A stretch of DNA of 64,000 nucleotides from Thalassobius sp049116315 (GTDB lineage Bacteria; Pseudomonadota; Alphaproteobacteria; Rhodobacterales; Rhodobacteraceae), in the NCBI GenBank assembly GCA_049116315.1, contig JAGDZD010000002.1, positions 186,001 to 250,000 of the forward strand, given 5' to 3'. The notes beneath the pieces are model-generated. The model searched no databases. It had not been told where the DNA came from and saw nothing but the letters and a program-made list of their open reading frames with translations. The position numbers and the translations under genes are program-made. The first letter of the stretch is position 1, and every line of letters begins with the position of its first letter. Positions 8,899 to 16,137 of the stretch are shown one piece after another.

Positions 8899-8933
8899 AC
8901 CACACGACGGTTAACGCTGTCGTGTGGTTTTTT
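8899..8933 (+). terminator. Rho-independent terminator after clpP
   Basis: ACCACACGAC (8899-8908) pairs with GTCGTGTGGT (8919-8928) around a 10-base loop, followed by a T-run to 8933. It separates clpP from clpX. Confidence 0.85.
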
Positions 8934-9032
8934 ACGTTGTAGCGGCCCGAGGGCTGTCTTAAGCTAACTGACCAAGAGAATACGGGACGAACCAGTTTCG
9001 AACCGTCCGACACCAGGCCTGAAAGGGACGAC

Positions 9033-10298
9033 ATGGCGACTACTACCGGCAGCGACAGCAAGAACACACTTTACTGCTCCTTTTGCGGCAAAAGCCAACA
9101 TGAGGTACGCAAGCTGATTGCCGGTCCGACTGTGTTCATCTGTGATGAATGCGTGGAACTCTGCATGGATATCATCCGAGAAGAGACCAAAAGCGCGGGC
9201 CTGAAATCCTCTGAAGGGGTGCCGACACCCCAAGATATCTGCAACGTGCTGGATGATTACGTCATTGGCCAAGCGATGGCCAAACGCGTTCTTTCGGTGG
9301 CGGTGCACAACCACTACAAACGTTTGAACCACGCGCAAAAGTCCGGTGATATCGAACTGGCGAAATCCAACATTCTTTTGCTGGGGCCAACGGGCTGCGG
9401 TAAAACCTTGCTGGCCCAGACCCTTGCGCGGATTTTGGACGTGCCGTTCACCATGGCAGATGCCACCACTTTGACCGAAGCGGGCTATGTCGGTGAAGAC
9501 GTTGAAAACATCATTCTGAAACTGTTGCAGGCGTCAGAATACAACGTCGAGCGTGCGCAGCGCGGCATCGTTTATATTGACGAAGTTGATAAGATTACCC
9601 GCAAGTCTGAAAACCCATCGATCACCCGCGACGTGTCGGGCGAAGGTGTGCAGCAGGCTTTGTTGAAACTGATGGAAGGCACTGTGGCCTCGGTTCCGCC
9701 ACAGGGCGGTCGTAAGCACCCGCAGCAAGAATTCCTGCAGGTCGACACCACAAATATCTTGTTCATCTGTGGTGGTGCCTTTGCTGGTCTGGACAAAATC
9801 ATTGCACAACGTGGCAAAGGCTCGGCGATGGGCTTTGGCGCGGATGTGAAAGATCCCGATGCCCGCCGCGTTGGTGAACTGTTCCAAGAGTTGGAACCAG
9901 AAGATCTGTTGAAATTTGGCCTGATTCCAGAATTTGTCGGTCGTTTGCCTGTCATCGCAACCTTGGAAGATCTGGATGAGGACGCTTTGGTCACCATTCT
10001 GACAGAACCCAAGAACGCTTTGGTCAAGCAGTACCAGCGTCTGTTTGAACTGGAAGAGGTCGAACTGACCTTTACCGAAGATGCGCTGCATTCGATTGCG
10101 CGCCGCGCCATTGAACGCAAGACCGGTGCACGTGGTTTGCGCTCGATCCTCGAAGACATTCTGCTGAACACCATGTTTGAATTGCCTGGCAAAGAGAACG
10201 TGGACGAAGTTGTGGTCAACGAAGAGGCGGTTGTCTCGGACGCGCAGCCTTTGGTGATTTTTGCTGATAGCAAAAAAGAAGGCAAAAGCGCCAGCTAA
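9033..10298 (+). CDS. clpX: ATP-dependent Clp protease ATP-binding subunit ClpX
   Basis: ClpX is the AAA+ unfoldase that recognises substrates and feeds them to ClpP. In 421 residues it has the N-terminal zinc-binding domain with C15, C18, C37 and C40, Walker A GPTGCGKT (118-125), Walker B IVYIDEVDK (about 179-187), the sensor region and the C-terminal GARGLRSI helical domain. The ClpP-docking loop reads MGFG (in GSAMGFGADV) where many ClpX have IGFG. GAAAGGGA precedes the ATG. The 140-base gap from clpP contains the clpP terminator, so clpX has its own promoter. Confidence 0.98.
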   Translation: MATTTGSDSKNTLYCSFCGKSQHEVRKLIAGPTVFICDECVELCMDIIREETKSAGLKSSEGVPTPQDICNVLDDYVIGQAMAKRVLSVAVHNHYKRLNHAQKSGDIELAKSNILLLGPTGCGKTLLAQTLARILDVPFTMADATTLTEAGYVGEDVENIILKLLQASEYNVERAQRGIVYIDEVDKITRKSENPSITRDVSGEGVQQALLKLMEGTVASVPPQGGRKHPQQEFLQVDTTNILFICGGAFAGLDKIIAQRGKGSAMGFGADVKDPDARRVGELFQELEPEDLLKFGLIPEFVGRLPVIATLEDLDEDALVTILTEPKNALVKQYQRLFELEEVELTFTEDALHSIARRAIERKTGARGLRSILEDILLNTMFELPGKENVDEVVVNEEAVVSDAQPLVIFADSKKEGKSAS

Positions 10299-10316
10299 CA
10301 CAGCTTACAATTTTTG

Positions 10317-10347
10317 AAAAAGGGTCGGCTTGCGCCGGCCCTTTTTT
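10317..10347 (+). terminator. Rho-independent terminator after clpX
   Basis: GGGTCGGC (10322-10329) pairs with GCCGGCCC (10334-10341, one G-T pair), flanked by an A-run before and six Ts after (10342-10347). Confidence 0.85.
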
Positions 10348-10397
10348 GATGGCACCTAAGGGCCCGAATTCAGGAGCAAACGTAGGAAGGGTTCCAA

Positions 10398-10757
10398 ATG
10401 AGCATCAAACGCATTCATTCCGGTGGCGAATTTGAAGGCAAGATTGGCTATTGCCGTGCGGTCGTTGCCGGGGGTTTTGTGCATGTTGCAGGCACCGTCG
10501 GGCAGGGCGAAGGCGTTGTTGCCCAGTGTGAAAGCGCATTGGCAACCATCGAAAAAGCGTTGAAAGAGGCTGGCAGTGGATTCGAACATGCGGTTCGGGT
10601 GAACTACTATTTGCCAGATGCTGCGGAATTTGAACCTTGCTGGCCTGCGCTGGCGGCGGCCTTTGGCGACAATCCCCCCGCCGCGACGATGATCGAATGT
10701 GGGTTGATTGATCCAAAATACCGTATCGAGATTGAGCTGACGGCCCTGTTGCCGTAA
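10398..10757 (+). CDS. Rid-family (YjgF/YER057c/UK114) protein, non-RidA subtype
   Basis: A 119-residue single-domain Rid protein; the family forms cytoplasmic trimers. RidA members hydrolyse reactive enamine/imine intermediates of pyridoxal-phosphate enzymes. Recognisable elements are GGFVHVAGTVGQ, NYYLPDAAEFE and the C-terminal IEIELTALLP. At the position where RidA has the essential Arg (PARSCVEV in E. coli) this protein reads PPAATMIECG, so the Arg is replaced by Ala. Loss of that Arg marks the Rid4-Rid7 type groups that lack imine deaminase activity. It sits alone between the clpX terminator and the NDUFA12 gene. Specific function unknown. Confidence 0.85.
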   Translation: MSIKRIHSGGEFEGKIGYCRAVVAGGFVHVAGTVGQGEGVVAQCESALATIEKALKEAGSGFEHAVRVNYYLPDAAEFEPCWPALAAAFGDNPPAATMIECGLIDPKYRIEIELTALLP

Positions 10758-10870
10758 ATTCGGCGCCCCATCAGCGGCGGGCTGCCGCAGGGGTGGGGCG
10801 TAAGCTCTTGCGCACTGGACCTTTCCTGTCATTTGGTCCATATCAAGCATACCAACATGCGGAGAGACTC

Positions 10871-11254
10871 ATGGGCCTTCTGAACACAATCCTACGCGCC
10901 GTTACCTGGTGGGACGGGCAGACACTTGGAACACAGCTTTATACGTCCCGTAAGGGCGTGAAAGTTGGCGAAGATAGCCAAGGCAATGTGTTCTATGAGA
11001 CCCGTGATGGCAAACGTCGTTGGGTGATCTTTAACGGTGAAATCGAAGCAAGCCGCGTTGACCCAGATTGGCACGGTTGGCTGCATCACACCTTCAAAGA
11101 ATCCCCCACGGATCGTCCTATGGAACACAAGACCTGGGAAAAGCCGCATATGGAAAACCAAACTGGCACCACGCAAGCCTATGCGCCGATCGGATCGATC
11201 CGCCGCGCAGAACCGGCTGACCGTCGTGACTATGAGGCCTGGACTCCAGAATAA
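10871..11254 (+). CDS. NDUFA12-family NADH:ubiquinone oxidoreductase accessory protein
   Basis: Alphaproteobacterial homologue of the mitochondrial complex I supernumerary subunit NDUFA12 (B17.2), a small peripheral protein at the junction of the complex arms. The 127-residue product shows the signature region RRWVIFNGEIEASRVDPDW, WHGWLHHT, and a C-terminal APIGSIRRAEPADRRDYEAWTP-type tail. The start at 10871 is chosen because GGAGAG lies just upstream; the frame is open from 10793 but without a start as good. It heads a likely operon with an MlaD-family protein and a DUF2155 protein (12-base gap, then an ATGA overlap). Confidence 0.92.
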   Translation: MGLLNTILRAVTWWDGQTLGTQLYTSRKGVKVGEDSQGNVFYETRDGKRRWVIFNGEIEASRVDPDWHGWLHHTFKESPTDRPMEHKTWEKPHMENQTGTTQAYAPIGSIRRAEPADRRDYEAWTPE

Positions 11255-11266
11255 GGGGCTTTGCCC

Positions 11267-11713
11267 ATGTCTGAGAACAAGACAGAAGTTGCCGTTGGTG
11301 GCGCTGTGATGGCTGTGGCCATCGGGTTTATTGTCTATGCAGGTCAGGTCACTGGATTTACCTCTGGCTCTCAGGGTTATCCGCTGACCGCATCGTTCCG
11401 CTCGATCGAAGGGATCACGGTTGGATCTGACGTCCGTTTGGCTGGCGTTAAGATCGGCACTGTGAACACGATTGAACTCAACGCTCAGACGTTTCGCGCA
11501 GACACAACCTTTGTCATGAAAGATGGCGTGGACATCCCCGATGACAGCGCTGTGGTGATCAGCTCCGAAGGGCTGCTGGGCGGGAACTTTGTGGAAATTG
11601 TGCCCGGCGGATCGCCGTTTAACTATGATGCGGGTGCCGAGATTGTCGACACGCAGGGCTCTGTTTCACTGATCTCTTTGCTGATGAAATTTGTTTCTGG
11701 GGGCGGTGAATGA
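11267..11713 (+). CDS. mlaD: MlaD-family phospholipid-transport protein
   Basis: MlaD is the membrane-anchored MCE-domain hexamer of the Mla system, which moves phospholipids between the outer and inner membranes. The 148-residue product has one N-terminal membrane anchor (VGGAVMAVAIGFIVYAG) and an MCE domain (YPLTASFRSIEGITVGSDVR, VRLAGVKIGTV, IPDDSAVVISSEGLLGG). AAGGGG eight bases before ATG 11267 supports this start over TTG 11261. The ATPase, permease and MlaC partners are not in this window. The stop overlaps the DUF2155 start (ATGA). Confidence 0.92.
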   Translation: MSENKTEVAVGGAVMAVAIGFIVYAGQVTGFTSGSQGYPLTASFRSIEGITVGSDVRLAGVKIGTVNTIELNAQTFRADTTFVMKDGVDIPDDSAVVISSEGLLGGNFVEIVPGGSPFNYDAGAEIVDTQGSVSLISLLMKFVSGGGE

Positions 11714-12075
11714 TCCGCCGCCTTGCGATGTGCTTGGCCGTTCTTGCCGCGCCCAGCGTGGCCGAGGAGGTGTCTTTGGGCACCGGCGCTGTGCTACGCG
11801 GCCTTGACCGCGTGAACGGGCTAAGCACCGATCTTGAGATTCCAAATGGCGGTACAGCTGTTTTTGAATCCCTGACTGTGGATCTTGGGGAATGTCGCTA
11901 TCCCATCGAGAACGTGGCGGGCAACGCCTATGCTTTTCTGACCATTCGGGACCAAGACACCCCAGAGCCGGTCTTTCAGGGATGGATGATGGCCTCTGCG
12001 CCAGCCCTAAACGCGCTAGATCATCCGCGCTATGATGTCTGGGTTCTGCGCTGTAGCATCTCTGAGGCGGACTGA
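11710..12075 (+). CDS. DUF2155 domain secreted protein
   Basis: A 121-residue protein with a short signal peptide (RRLAMCLAVLAAPSVA) and a DUF2155 domain: TGAVLRGLDRVNG, LTVDLGECRYP, VFQGWMMASAPALNALDHPRYDVWVLRC. Two cysteines (DLGECRYP and LRCSIS) may form a disulfide in the periplasm. It is translationally coupled to mlaD by an ATGA overlap, which suggests an envelope role. Its 3' end overlaps the convergent aat gene by 46 bases. Biochemical function unknown. Confidence 0.88.
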   Translation: MIRRLAMCLAVLAAPSVAEEVSLGTGAVLRGLDRVNGLSTDLEIPNGGTAVFESLTVDLGECRYPIENVAGNAYAFLTIRDQDTPEPVFQGWMMASAPALNALDHPRYDVWVLRCSISEAD

Positions 12076-12683
12076 GGCAGGGGCAGGGCGTCAAAGACGG
12101 CGTCATCCCCCTCTAAGGCTTGGCGCAGTTGACCGCGGTAATTGGCGCGTGTGATTTCAATCGCCCCTAAGGACGCCAGATGCGGCGTAATAAACTGCGT
12201 ATCAAACAGGGTGAACCCGGTTTGACGCAAGCGATCTACCAAATAGGCCAGCGCAATTTTGGACGCATCGGTGCGCCGGGAAAACATGCTTTCACCAAAG
12301 AAGGCATGGCCCAGTGTCACGCCGTAAACGCCGCCCACCAAGACGTCATCCATCCAGACCTCTAACGAGTGCGCGTGCCCCAAGGCGTGCAATTGCCCGT
12401 ACAGGTCATAGATCTGGGCGTTGATCCAAGTTTCCTCACGATCCGCACAGCCCATGACCACCCCTTCGAAATCGGTGTTCACACGGATGGTGTAATCTTC
12501 GCGCCGTAGCCGTTTGACCAGCGATCGGGAAATGTGGAATTGGTCGAGTGGAAAGACGCCGCGCATACGAGGATCGACCCAGAAAATCTCGGTGTCATCG
12601 CGGCTTTCGGCCATGGGGAACACGCCCGAAGCATACCCAGCCATCAAAAGCTGAGGAGTCATTTCCAATTCGTCTTCAGTCAC
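12030..12683 (-). CDS. aat: Leucyl/phenylalanyl-tRNA--protein transferase
   Basis: Aat adds Leu or Phe from aminoacyl-tRNA to proteins with N-terminal Arg or Lys, creating N-degrons for the ClpS/ClpAP pathway. Family elements: LLMAGYASGVFPMAESRDD, EIFWVDPRMRGVFPLDQFH, ETWINAQIYDLYGQLH, GHAHSLEVW, GGVYGVTLGHAFFGESMFS and LFDTQFITPHL. The frame is open to 12734, but that start lies inside a strong hairpin (12722-12747); GTG 12683 (MTEDELEMTPQ) matches the usual family N-terminus and gives 217 residues. It is downstream of accC on the same strand. Confidence 0.93.
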   Translation of the reverse strand: MTEDELEMTPQLLMAGYASGVFPMAESRDDTEIFWVDPRMRGVFPLDQFHISRSLVKRLRREDYTIRVNTDFEGVVMGCADREETWINAQIYDLYGQLHALGHAHSLEVWMDDVLVGGVYGVTLGHAFFGESMFSRRTDASKIALAYLVDRLRQTGFTLFDTQFITPHLASLGAIEITRANYRGQLRQALEGDDAVFDALPLPQSASEMLQRRTQTS

Positions 12684-12721
12684 AAGCAAGTGTCCGGCGG
12701 CACGCACGTGGCGCTGCAAAG

Positions 12722-12747
12722 GATACGGGCCCAAGCGGGCCCGTATC
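12722..12747 (-). terminator. Perfect 11-bp hairpin between accC and aat
   Basis: GATACGGGCCC (12722-12732) and GGGCCCGTATC (12737-12747) form a perfect stem with a 4-base loop, eight bases after the accC stop on the minus strand. Only a few Ts follow, so it may be a partial terminator or mRNA 3'-end stabiliser that lowers aat relative to accBC. Confidence 0.5.
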
Positions 12748-12755
12748 TGTAAGCG

Positions 12756-14102
12756 TTAGTTCAGGTTTGTTTCCAGCCATTTTTCCAGCCAGTGGATGTT
12801 GTAGTCCCCTGTATGGATGTCGTCTTCTTGTAGAAGCGCCATGAACAGCGGCAACGTGGTGTCGATGCCATCCACGATCAACTCGCCCAAGGCGCGGTGC
12901 AAACGCGCCAGTGCTTCGGGGCGATCGCGACCATGCACAATCAACTTACCGATCAAGCTGTCATAGTAGGGCGGGATCGAATAGCCATCATACAAAGCAG
13001 AATCCATCCGCACACCCAAGCCGCCAGGGGCATGGAAGGCGGTGATTTTGCCCGGACAAGGGGCAAAGTTTGGCAGCTTTTCAGCGTTGATGCGCACTTC
13101 GATCGAGTGACCGTTGATTTCCAGATCATCCTGACCAAAGGTCATTGGCTGACCGTCTGCGACCAAAATCTGCTCGCGCACCAAATCAACACCATAGATG
13201 CTTTCGGTGACGGGATGCTCAACCTGCAAGCGGGTGTTCATTTCGATGAAATAAAACTCGCCGTTTTCATAGAGGAATTCAACGGTGCCCGCACCGCGAT
13301 AGCCCATCTTGCCAATCGCATCGGCACAGATCTTACCGATCCGCGCCCGCTCTTCGGGGGTGATCGAGGGGCCGGGGGCCTCTTCGAAGACCTTCTGGTG
13401 ACGGCGCTGCAACGAGCAATCACGCTCGCCAAGGTGCACACCTTTGCCTTTGCCATCGCCAAAGACCTGAATTTCAATGTGGCGCGGCGTGGTCAGATAT
13501 TTCTCAATATAGACTTCGTCGTTGCCAAAGGCGGCTTTGGATTCAGACCGCGCGGTTGAAAAGGCGGTTTCCATCTCGTCTTCGGTCCGCGCCACTTTCA
13601 TGCCGCGTCCGCCACCACCTGCTGTGGCTTTGATGATCACCGGATAGCCAAATTCACGGCCAATCTTCTTGGCGTCTTCGACGGTGGGTACACCCCCAGC
13701 CGAGCCAGGAACAACGGGAATACCCAGTTCTTTGGCGGTTTCTTTGGCGGTGATTTTGTCACCCATAATGCTGATGTGATGTGCGGTTGGCCCGATAAAG
13801 GCGATGCCGTGATCTTCGAGGATCTGCACAAAATTAGCATTTTCTGACAAAAAGCCATAGCCGGGGTGGATGGCCTGCGCCCCGGTGATTTCACACGCAG
13901 CGATGATGGCCGGAACCGACAAGTAGCTGTGGGTGCCAGAAGGGGGGCCGATACAAACGGCTTCGTCCGCCATGCGCACATGCATCGCATCTGCGTCTGC
14001 GGTTGAATGCACGGCGACGGAATGGATGCCCATTTCGCGACAGGCACGGATCACCCGCAGGGCGATCTCACCTCGGTTGGCAATGAGAATTTTTTCGAAC
14101 AT
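12756..14102 (-). CDS. accC: Acetyl-CoA carboxylase, biotin carboxylase subunit
   Basis: AccC carboxylates the biotin on AccB with ATP and bicarbonate, the first half-reaction of fatty acid synthesis. The 448-residue product has the usual order: N-terminal Rossmann-like domain (ILIANRGEIALRVIRACREMG), ATP-grasp with the glycine-rich loop ATAGGGGRGMKVA, FIEMNTRLQVEHPVTE, and a C-terminal biotin carboxylase domain (PCPGKITAFHAPGG, YDSLIGKLIVHG). It starts 10 bases after the accB stop, the standard accBC pair. Length is normal. Confidence 0.98.
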   Translation of the reverse strand: MFEKILIANRGEIALRVIRACREMGIHSVAVHSTADADAMHVRMADEAVCIGPPSGTHSYLSVPAIIAACEITGAQAIHPGYGFLSENANFVQILEDHGIAFIGPTAHHISIMGDKITAKETAKELGIPVVPGSAGGVPTVEDAKKIGREFGYPVIIKATAGGGGRGMKVARTEDEMETAFSTARSESKAAFGNDEVYIEKYLTTPRHIEIQVFGDGKGKGVHLGERDCSLQRRHQKVFEEAPGPSITPEERARIGKICADAIGKMGYRGAGTVEFLYENGEFYFIEMNTRLQVEHPVTESIYGVDLVREQILVADGQPMTFGQDDLEINGHSIEVRINAEKLPNFAPCPGKITAFHAPGGLGVRMDSALYDGYSIPPYYDSLIGKLIVHGRDRPEALARLHRALGELIVDGIDTTLPLFMALLQEDDIHTGDYNIHWLEKWLETNLN

Positions 14103-14112
14103 CGCCTGCGCC

Positions 14113-14613
14113 TTATTCGATGATCATCAAGGGGGCGCCGAACTCTACGGCTGCGCCATCTTCGACCAGAATGCGTTTTACTGTGCCCGATTTCGGAGCA
14201 GGGATTTGGTTCATTGTTTTCATCGCTTCGATGATCAGAACCGTTTGGCCTTCGCTGACTTGTGCCCCAACGGTCACAAATGCAGGGGCGCCGGGCTCGG
14301 GCTGCACATAGGCCGTGCCGACCATAGGCGATGTCACAGCGCCGGGGTGGCTGGCTGGATCGTCGCTTGGTGCTGCGGCAGGCGCCGCAGCTGCCGCTGG
14401 TGCAGCGGCCGGTGCGGCGGCAACAGGTGCAGGCGCAGCAGCGGGTGCGGCAACTTGGGCTACAACTTGGCTTGCGCGGCTGACACGGACGTTCAGGCTA
14501 TCGGCTTCGCCGTATTCGCGCATGACTTCCAATTCAGTCAGTTCGTTTGCCCGCAGCAGTTCTGCAAGTGCCTGGATAAAGTCCACGTCGGAGTCATGGT
14601 TTTTCTTTGTCAT
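14113..14613 (-). CDS. accB: Acetyl-CoA carboxylase biotin carboxyl carrier protein
   Basis: AccB carries the biotin that shuttles CO2 between AccC and the carboxyltransferase. The product has an N-terminal helical region (DVDFIQALAELLRANELTELEVMREYGE), a long Ala/Pro linker and a C-terminal biotinyl domain with the lysine in EAMKTMN, about 35 residues from the end. ATG 14613 (MTKKNHD) is preferred because GAGGA lies five bases upstream; an upstream in-frame ATG at 14652 would add 13 residues. Co-transcribed with accC. Confidence 0.96.
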   Translation of the reverse strand: MTKKNHDSDVDFIQALAELLRANELTELEVMREYGEADSLNVRVSRASQVVAQVAAPAAAPAPVAAAPAAAPAAAAAPAAAPSDDPASHPGAVTSPMVGTAYVQPEPGAPAFVTVGAQVSEGQTVLIIEAMKTMNQIPAPKSGTVKRILVEDGAAVEFGAPLMIIE

Positions 14614-14781
14614 CTTTTCCTCGACCGATTTTGGTTGGGCATTTTCTGACATGCCCTGTCCCCATCAGGCCGCCTTATAGGCTATCATTGACGATGCGGA
14701 AAGCGCTGTTGTGCAACGATAGTGGGCGTTTGGGGGCAAAAATGGCGGGCAAAGCCGGAAATGCCGGGAATTCGTACATGG

Positions 14782-15324
14782 TTACATCGGCATACCGGCC
14801 AGTTTTGCAACCAGCTCTGCCAATTTTCGCGCTTGAAATTTTTCCAGCAAACGGGCCCGGTACACTTCTACTGTGCGGTAGGACAAGTTCAGTTCCAGCC
14901 CAATTTCCTTGCTGGTCATGCCTCGGCAGGTCAGAATCGCCACTTCCCGTTCGCGCTGGGTCAGCTCGACAACGGGGCGTTCGTCTGACAGATCTGTAAA
15001 CGACCAGATGCCGCGCTGAAACGGATCTTCTGGCGTCAACGAGCGTCCGCGCACGCGACACCAAAACAACCCGCCAGAGCGCCGCTGCATGATGCGTTCG
15101 TCCGCATAGCGCCCGGTTTCGCGCATGGCGGCCAAGCTGCGAACGCCAATCGATTCGTAATCGGCCTGAGAGGCGTAAAACTCTGCGAGGGGCACATCGG
15201 TGAAGCTGTCGATGCTGCCTTCGAAGGTTTCGGCAAATTGTTGATTGCAGCCGCGAATGATGCGGTTTTCCAGCATACACAGCCCAAGCGGGGCGAATTC
15301 AAAACCGAGCTCTGCCAAATCCAT
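14782..15324 (-). CDS. PAS-like sensor with LuxR-type HTH
   Basis: A one-component regulator of about 180 residues: an N-terminal PAS-like fold (FEFAPLGLCMLENRIIRGCNQ, RRSGGLFWCRVRGRSLTPED, IWSFTDLSDE) followed by a GerE/LuxR DNA-binding domain (LTQREREVAILTCRGMTSKE, LNLSYRTVEVYRARLLEKF). No receiver is present. The frame is open to 15465, but the first 47 codons overlap the promoter-like AT-rich region before the divergent neighbour and look non-coding; ATG 15324 (MDLAELGF) gives a natural PAS start. Ligand and targets are unknown; it faces away from the H1-like gene. Confidence 0.85.
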   Translation of the reverse strand: MDLAELGFEFAPLGLCMLENRIIRGCNQQFAETFEGSIDSFTDVPLAEFYASQADYESIGVRSLAAMRETGRYADERIMQRRSGGLFWCRVRGRSLTPEDPFQRGIWSFTDLSDERPVVELTQREREVAILTCRGMTSKEIGLELNLSYRTVEVYRARLLEKFQARKLAELVAKLAGMPM

Positions 15325-15488
15325 GCGAAAGATATGCAAGGTATTGAGCAGGTTGGAAAGAGGCAATTCCAGAAGGGCGCTGTTGCCCGCTGGGGCGGCC
15401 CAGCCGGACGTGACCAAAAATGTATATACAATGTCGTTGCTTGTGATGTAACTTATTTTGACCAAGTTAAGAACAGGGACGGGAACAC

Positions 15489-16076
15489 ATGGCGCAAATC
15501 ACCGATGTAAAAGGGGTTGGCCCCGCAATTGCGCAACAGCTTGCAGGGGTTGGCATTAAATCGGCTGCGGATCTTGCGCAGGCTGTTCCGGCCACCTTGA
15601 CGGCCATTCCCCGGGTTGGGGTTGCACGGGCGATGATGTTGATTGCGGCCGCCAAAGAAGCCAATGCCCCTGAACCAGTGAACACAGCCCCCGCGGCCCA
15701 GCCCAAACCCGAGGTTGAGACCCCTCAACCCTCAGCCGTCAAAGCGAAGAAAGCCGCCAAAGGGAAGAAGACCAAGAAACTCAAATCGACCAAGAAGCCC
15801 GCCAAAAAGGCCAATAAGGCGAAGAAAGACGCGGCAAAAACGTCGAAGACCAAGAAAGACGATAAGCCCAAGAAGGCTAAGAAGGGTAAGGCCGACAGCA
15901 AGGGCAAGTCGAGCAAAGGTAAGGCGGCAAAAACCTCTGCTGGGAAGGTTAAGAAATCCGCCTCCGTCGACAAGCCGTCAGCCAAGAAATCAAACAAAAA
16001 GCCCGGTAAGAAATCCGGTAAGAAAACCAGTAAAGCCACCGGGAAATCAAAAGGCAAAAAAGCCAAGACGGCATAA
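15489..16076 (+). CDS. Helix-hairpin-helix protein with histone H1-like lysine tail
   Basis: A 195-residue protein in two parts. Residues 1-60 form a helix-hairpin-helix module (ITDVKGVGPAIAQQLAGVGI, then IPRVGVARAMMLIAAA), a sequence-independent DNA-binding motif. Residues about 75-195 are almost entirely Lys, Ala, Ser, Thr, Pro and Gly with repeated KKxxK and SKGK blocks, like eukaryotic H1 tails or bacterial AlgP/Hc1-type proteins. The lysine-rich tail is expected to be disordered and to coat DNA. Probably a nucleoid-associated protein; no experiment-backed family name comes to mind. Low-complexity codons make length polymorphism likely. Confidence 0.85.
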   Translation: MAQITDVKGVGPAIAQQLAGVGIKSAADLAQAVPATLTAIPRVGVARAMMLIAAAKEANAPEPVNTAPAAQPKPEVETPQPSAVKAKKAAKGKKTKKLKSTKKPAKKANKAKKDAAKTSKTKKDDKPKKAKKGKADSKGKSSKGKAAKTSAGKVKKSASVDKPSAKKSNKKPGKKSGKKTSKATGKSKGKKAKTA

Positions 16077-16107
16077 AAAATCCCCGCTCTGAAATCAAAG
16101 CGGGGAT
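16075..16107 (-). terminator. Rho-independent terminator of acsA
   Basis: ATCCCCGCT (16080-16088) and AGCGGGGAT (16099-16107) form a 9-bp stem. Read on the minus strand the stem is followed by a T-run, so it terminates the acsA transcript; on the plus strand no T-run follows. Confidence 0.85.
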
Positions 16108-16137
16108 CTTGATGTCACGCGGCTGTTGACGCGCGTG

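Noticed and set aside
14653..14781. Possible small gene between accB and the PAS-LuxR gene
   Set aside because: Open frames here are extensions of antisense frames; no start with a Shine-Dalgarno and no coding character.
15725..16066. 113-codon minus-strand frame opposite the H1-like tail, Phe/Leu-rich
   Set aside because: Pure consequence of Lys-rich codons read in reverse; mimics a membrane protein but is an artefact.
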